A stretch of 64,000 nucleotides of DNA from positions 620,001-684,000 of the forward strand of contig NZ_SJKD01000004.1 in the NCBI RefSeq assembly GCF_004331485.1, written 5' to 3'. The stretch comes from Kribbella capetownensis. Lineage in GTDB: Bacteria; Actinomycetota; Actinomycetes; Propionibacteriales; Kribbellaceae. The position numbers were made by a program, and so were the translations under genes. Positions within the stretch are counted from its first letter, which is position 1; the number at the start of each line of letters is the position of its first letter. Below, one piece after another: positions 60,195 to 64,000 of this stretch. Below the pieces are notes generated by a model, which saw nothing but the letters and a program-made list of their open reading frames with translations, ran no database searches and was not told the origin of the DNA.

Positions 60195-60700
60195 GCTCGA
60201 GTACTGCGACATACCGGACAACCGGCGGGCCGAACGACGAGGCAGCGAGGCTCGCGGATCTGATCGCGGACGCCGCCCGCGAGCGGGGATGCACAGTGGC
60301 TGTCGCGGAATCGCTGACGAGCGGAACCATCGCGTGCCGCCTGGGCGCGGCCCCGGATGCGAGTTCCTGGTTCGCCGGCGGCGTGATCGCCTACGCGTCC
60401 GAGGTCAAGTTCAAGGTGCTGGACGTTGCCCGTGGTCCGGTCGTGACGGCTCGGTGCGCGGTGCAGATGGCTCGCGGGGCCGCACTGCTACTGGGAGCTG
60501 ACCTCGTCGTCGCGGTCACCGGGGTCGGAGGCCCGGAGCCGGACGAGGGGCACCCGGCTGGAACGGTCTACCTCGCCGTCGTTCGAGGGCCGGATGAGGA
60601 CGTCGTTCACTATCGGTTCGACGGCGGGCCGACCGCCGTGGTCGAGGCCGCAACGGTTGCAGCCCTTCGGATGCTGTCGGCGGCGTTGCACGGCGAGTGA
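60191..60700 (+). CDS. pncC: CinA C-terminal-type nicotinamide-nucleotide amidohydrolase
   Basis: 169 residues, the single-domain PncC form. It deamidates NMN to nicotinate mononucleotide. AVAESLTSGTIACRLG is the catalytic Ser loop; VIAYASEVKFKVLDV and VAVTGVGGPEPDEGHPAGTV are conserved. Coupled by ATGA to the gene before. Confidence 0.88.
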   Translation: MSSSTATYRTTGGPNDEAARLADLIADAARERGCTVAVAESLTSGTIACRLGAAPDASSWFAGGVIAYASEVKFKVLDVARGPVVTARCAVQMARGAALLLGADLVVAVTGVGGPEPDEGHPAGTVYLAVVRGPDEDVVHYRFDGGPTAVVEAATVAALRMLSAALHGE

Positions 60701-60795
60701 GCCGCCGTCGTCTGGTCGGCACGGTTCTGCAGCACCTTGTCGGTCACCAGATTCGGGTCTGGGTTAGCCAGGCCGCCCTCGGGCACTGGAGCGAT

Positions 60796-61149
60796 ATGAC
60801 TGTGAAGCTGAACGAGAAGGCGTTCGAGCATGCGAAGTCCCTGATCAGGAAGAGTCAGACGACCAGAGACGAGCGGGACGACTGGAGCGAGCATGCGCCG
60901 ACCGCCGATGAGCAGAACAAGTACCTGGACAAGCATGGCTGGTCCGACTACAGCCTGTGGTTCCTTGGCATCGACACCGAGCTCAGCGAAGAGACCAAGG
61001 GCCGTTACAAGTTCCCGTACGGCGACTTTCGCCGGGTGCACCGCTGCGGCGTCATCAGCGCCGAGTCCCGCGCCGCGCAGTACGACCACGACACCATCGC
61101 CAAGGCCTTGGCCGAACTCCACAAGCTCCTCGACGGCGACCACGCCTGA
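60796..61149 (+). CDS. Conserved hypothetical protein, 117 residues
   Basis: MTVKLNEKAFEHAKSLIRK, TADEQNKYLDKHGWSDYSLWFLGID and RYKFPYGDFRRVHRCGVISAESRAAQYDH are visible blocks of a small soluble actinobacterial family without known role. The ATG has GGAG four bases upstream; an upstream GTG overlapping pncC would add residues unlike the family pattern. Confidence 0.7.
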   Translation: MTVKLNEKAFEHAKSLIRKSQTTRDERDDWSEHAPTADEQNKYLDKHGWSDYSLWFLGIDTELSEETKGRYKFPYGDFRRVHRCGVISAESRAAQYDHDTIAKALAELHKLLDGDHA

Positions 61150-61219
61150 TCGTCGGGATCTCGCAGACCGGCTTGGTGTGCCGACAACCTGGTAGGCCCG
61201 GCGCCCGTGTGGTGTGGTT

Positions 61220-61703
61220 ACCTCGACACGGATCTCGGCACCTTGTACGAGAAACCGCTCGACTGCCTCACCGCGTCGTTCCGACCGCACCAGAGCGCCC
61301 AGTTCCTCGGCGGTCGGCAGGGGGCCGCGATCGCGGCCGACGACGTACGGCGGTTCGAAGACAACCAGGTGGGTGATGGCTGAACCGGCGGCGGCAGCCT
61401 CGAGTGCCAGCGAACCGCCTGAGGAACCGCCGAAAACAACGACCCGACCGCCGGCTGCTGTGATCAGCGCGTGGAGGTCATCGATCTCTCGTTGCGGCGC
61501 GTACGGCGCGGTGTGGCCGCTGTCGCCACGTCCACGCCGATCGTAGAGATAGGTCGTGCAATGGCCGGCCATGGCATCGGCGAGCCCGACCATCATCGAA
61601 TCCTTCCGGTCGGCGAACGCGCCGGCAACGAGGATCACAGCCGGCCGGAGCCGGCGCGGTCGAAGGCGATCGTCGTACCGTCGCTCGAGAGGACGGTGTT
61701 CAT
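61220..61703 (-). pseudogene. Frameshifted alpha/beta hydrolase
   Basis: MNTVLSSDGTTIAFDRAGSG is the normal start; then one base is missing in GGCCGGCT, shifting the frame to an early stop. The true frame resumes at ILVAGAFADRKDS, with nucleophile elbow VFGGSSGGSLALEA. The last third is missing. The start overlaps the stop of the reductase gene (ATGA), so it was once translated with it. Confidence 0.8.
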
Positions 61704-62281
61704 GGCGTGCGATTCGCCGGCCGGTAGATGATCAGTTGTACGTCGGGGCCGGCCTTGCGCGTCTCAACCAGCGCGAAGTCACTCGATGCCACGCCGTTCT
61801 CGAACAGTTTCTTGCCCTGGCCGAGGACAACGGGATGGAGCATCAAACGGTATTCGTCGACGAGGTCCGCTTCGCGAAGGGCTGCGACAAGTGTGGCGCT
61901 GCCTGCGACGAGGATGTCGCCCTGGTATTGCGCCTTGAGGTTCGCCACGATGTCCGGGAGATCACCCGAGGCGATGGTCGTGTTCTTCCAGTTCGCCTGT
62001 GTCAGTGTGGTCGAAACGACGACCTTCGGCATGCTGTTCATCTTTGCGCCGAATTCGCCGGCAGCTTCCTCCATCGGCGGCCAGGCAGCGGCGAACGCCT
62101 CGTAGGTCACGCGGCCCAATAGTTGTACGTCGCTCGCCATCAACTCGTCGTACTTGAAGCGCTGTCCGTCCTCTGCCGGAAATCGGAAGGTCCAACCGCC
62201 GAAGCTGGTGCCTTCGCCGCCACCTGGGTCCTCTATGACTCCGTCGAGCGAGATGAACTCGCTGACCGCGACCTTTCCCAT
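61700..62281 (-). CDS. Dihydrofolate reductase-like (RibD C-terminal) protein
   Basis: 193 residues. VSEFISLDGVIEDPGG, LLGRVTYEAFAAAWP, GDILVAGSATLVAALREADLVDEYRLMLHPVVLG and GVASSDFALVET are the standard RibD-C/DHFR-fold blocks. An NADPH reductase of unknown substrate. GGAAC precedes the ATG. Divergent from the MocR gene. Confidence 0.9.
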   Translation of the reverse strand: MGKVAVSEFISLDGVIEDPGGGEGTSFGGWTFRFPAEDGQRFKYDELMASDVQLLGRVTYEAFAAAWPPMEEAAGEFGAKMNSMPKVVVSTTLTQANWKNTTIASGDLPDIVANLKAQYQGDILVAGSATLVAALREADLVDEYRLMLHPVVLGQGKKLFENGVASSDFALVETRKAGPDVQLIIYRPANRTP

Positions 62282-62434
62282 GGTCTGTTCCTTTCGCTGG
62301 GTGTGCCGTCGTCAGGAACCTACGGCAAGGCAACCGGGGCTGATGAGATCCAATTCAGGTGCTGGATTGTGGGCCAGTTCGCTCATGCCTTCGACGCTAG
62401 AAGCATCAGGTGGAGCACGATAACGTCCAATGTC

Positions 62435-63859
62435 ATGGCTATCCAGTGGTCCGGTTTGGGTCCGGCCTTGCTGTTGCCGTTGGATCGGTCGCGGCCGGAG
62501 CCGTTGCGCGTGCAGCTGGAGACCGGCCTTCGGGAGGCTATCCGCGACGGTCGGCTGTCGATCGGTGAGCGACTCCCCTCCAGCAGGGAACTGGCACGGA
62601 CGCTCGGTGTCTCCCGCGGTCTGGTCCAGGAGTGCTTCAGCCAACTACAGGCGGAGGGCTACCTAACCTCCCAGGTGGGTTCGGCGACGCGGGTGGCCGC
62701 GAACGCCCACAAGTCGCCCGACGGAAATACCGAGGTACGGCGCGACGCAGCAACGCATCCTCCGGAGCCTCGGTTGCTGGCGGATTTCCTTCCAGCCGTC
62801 CCGGACCTTGCGTCCTTCCCGCGCACCGATTGGGCCTGGGCGGTTCAGCAAGCCTGCCGGGATGCTCCCAACGCGGCATTGGGGTACGGCGATCACCAGG
62901 GAAACGAGGTATTGCGCAGCGTCCTCGCCGGCTACCTGGCCCGTGTCCGCGGAGCGGCGGCGCGACCGGAACGACTGGTCGTCTGTGCGGGTTTCTGTCA
63001 GGGACTGAATCTGGTTTTGAAGGCACTCGCAGACAAAGGAGTCACCAAAGTCGCATTCGAGGACCCGGGCTACGACGAGACGAGCACACTGGCGATGGCC
63101 TGGGCGGGGTTGACGGACCTTGTTCGGGTGCCGGTTGATTCGCAGGGGATCGATGTAGCCGCGCTGCGGGCCAGCGGCGCACAGGCCGTGGTCCTCACCC
63201 CAGCGCACCAATGGCCCACCGGGGTGGTCTTGTCACCGGAACGACGGCATGCGTTGGTGAACTGGGCGACCAGCACTGCCGGGTGGATCGTCGAGGACGA
63301 CTACGATGCGGAGTTTCGCTACGACCGCGAACCGGTCGGTGTCGTCCAAGGTCTCGCTCCTGACCGGGTGTTCGCTGTTGGCACCGTGAGCAAGTCGCTC
63401 GCCCCTGCTGTTCGGCTGGGCTGGGTTCTGTGTCCTTCAACCATGCTCGAGGCTGTGGCTGATCAGAAGAACGCCCTGGATCGCGGCTGTCCGGGTATCG
63501 ACCAACTCGCGCTCGCGCGCTTGATGGAGTCCGGTCGTTACGACCGGCACCTACGTAAGGCCCGCGCGATGTACGGCGCACGCCGGATGGTCCTGCTCGA
63601 CGCTCTGTCCGAGCATGCCAAGGGGATGCCGGTGACCGGGCTTGCCGCCGGCTTTCACGCCGTCGCTCACCTCCCGGCCGACTTCGACGAGATCGAAGTA
63701 CGAGCGGCTGCTCGAGCCCGGTCGGTGGGTCTGTACGGGATGAGCACCCAGCGATCGAGCCGAGCCACCACTCCGGGACAGCTCATCCTTGGATTCGGCA
63801 ACGTCAGCGACCGCACGATCCGATCCGGAATCGCGAAGATTTCAGATCTCCTCATCTAG
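62435..63859 (+). CDS. MocR-family regulator (GntR HTH plus aminotransferase fold)
   Basis: 474 residues. GntR winged helix (about 25-90: LREAIRDGRLSIGERLPSSRELARTLGVSRG, LQAEGYLTSQVGSATRV), then a type I PLP aminotransferase-like domain with VEDDYDAEFRYDR and the PLP-lysine loop GTVSKSLAPAVRLGW. PdxR-like members sense PLP; others control diverse genes. Possible target: the divergent reductase-hydrolase pair. Confidence 0.9.
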   Translation: MAIQWSGLGPALLLPLDRSRPEPLRVQLETGLREAIRDGRLSIGERLPSSRELARTLGVSRGLVQECFSQLQAEGYLTSQVGSATRVAANAHKSPDGNTEVRRDAATHPPEPRLLADFLPAVPDLASFPRTDWAWAVQQACRDAPNAALGYGDHQGNEVLRSVLAGYLARVRGAAARPERLVVCAGFCQGLNLVLKALADKGVTKVAFEDPGYDETSTLAMAWAGLTDLVRVPVDSQGIDVAALRASGAQAVVLTPAHQWPTGVVLSPERRHALVNWATSTAGWIVEDDYDAEFRYDREPVGVVQGLAPDRVFAVGTVSKSLAPAVRLGWVLCPSTMLEAVADQKNALDRGCPGIDQLALARLMESGRYDRHLRKARAMYGARRMVLLDALSEHAKGMPVTGLAAGFHAVAHLPADFDEIEVRAAARARSVGLYGMSTQRSSRATTPGQLILGFGNVSDRTIRSGIAKISDLLI

Positions 63860-64000
63860 CGCAGCGCATTCTCCGGCGCGTGCGGACGGATCATCGCGTT
63901 TTCGTAAGGACGACGCTGCTGACAGACACAAACGTCAGCCAGAGACAACCGACTCGGGGACAGATCCTTACAGCCACGGTTGTCAGAGTTCTCCTGGCTG

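Noticed and set aside
1..64000. CRISPR arrays, rRNA genes, intact insertion sequences or prophage
   Set aside because: No regularly spaced direct repeats, no rRNA sequence, no transposase with terminal repeats and no phage structural genes were seen.

Overview
The window is GC-rich DNA with GC-rich third codon positions, many GTG/TTG starts and four-base ATGA/GTGA gene overlaps. The gene set fits a soil actinobacterium: AfsR/SARP-like and LuxR-like ATPase regulators, ECF sigma factors, WYL and MocR regulators, many secreted proteins, and a DevR/DosR-like motif. Codon style and gene content suggest Kribbella or another Nocardioidaceae, but that is inference. No rRNA, CRISPR array, prophage or intact insertion sequence was seen.

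Layout. 0.2-5.7 kb: small secreted proteins and a dormancy-like set (ion transporter plus CBS protein, Rv1733c-like membrane protein, universal stress protein, flavin-binding PNPOx-like protein); three of these genes have a DosR-like box (core GGGACTTT) upstream. 5.7-10 kb: an operon encoding a Rieske-thiamine-diphosphate fusion enzyme, a flavodoxin-like protein, an ECF sigma factor and a zinc-finger anti-sigma factor. A bipartite ECF-type promoter precedes it and recurs with identical spacing just after it. 10.1-19.9 kb: an ECF42-type sigma factor with its YCII partner, a WYL regulator, VOC and TfoX-like proteins, a methyltransferase, a giant ATPase regulator and a P-loop kinase. 19.9-31.4 kb: a complete selenocysteine locus (selA, selB, selD and tRNA-Sec). 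The selA-selB run continues without real gaps into a rhodanese, an alpha/beta hydrolase, a 1566-residue UvrA-like protein with four ABC modules, and a toroid-fold protein. About 100 bases after selD, a secreted protein gene is broken only by one in-frame TGA, so it is either a selenoprotein candidate or a fresh nonsense mutation.

32-45 kb: DUF6325-like protein with an Arg-rich micropeptide, secreted hydrolase, LuxR-type ATPase regulator, an HD-domain protein, then a graveyard (oxidase/monooxygenase chimera, hydrolase, caspase-like and serine recombinase remnants), and a 1408-residue SARP-NTPase-WD40 regulator with 11-base phased repeats in front. 45.5-57.7 kb: carbohydrate region. An AraC-type regulator is divergent from a seven-gene operon: non-heme dioxygenase, SGNH hydrolase, two GH63-like glycosidases and an ABC importer without its own ATPase. 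A second dioxygenase and glycosidase lie upstream. 57.8-64 kb: FAD-Rieske oxidoreductase, a collapsed molybdopterin oxidoreductase, pncC, a DHFR-like reductase coupled to a frameshifted hydrolase, and a MocR regulator.

The first 255 and last 140 bases show nothing I can assign. Domain assignments come from motif recognition only; no database search was run.
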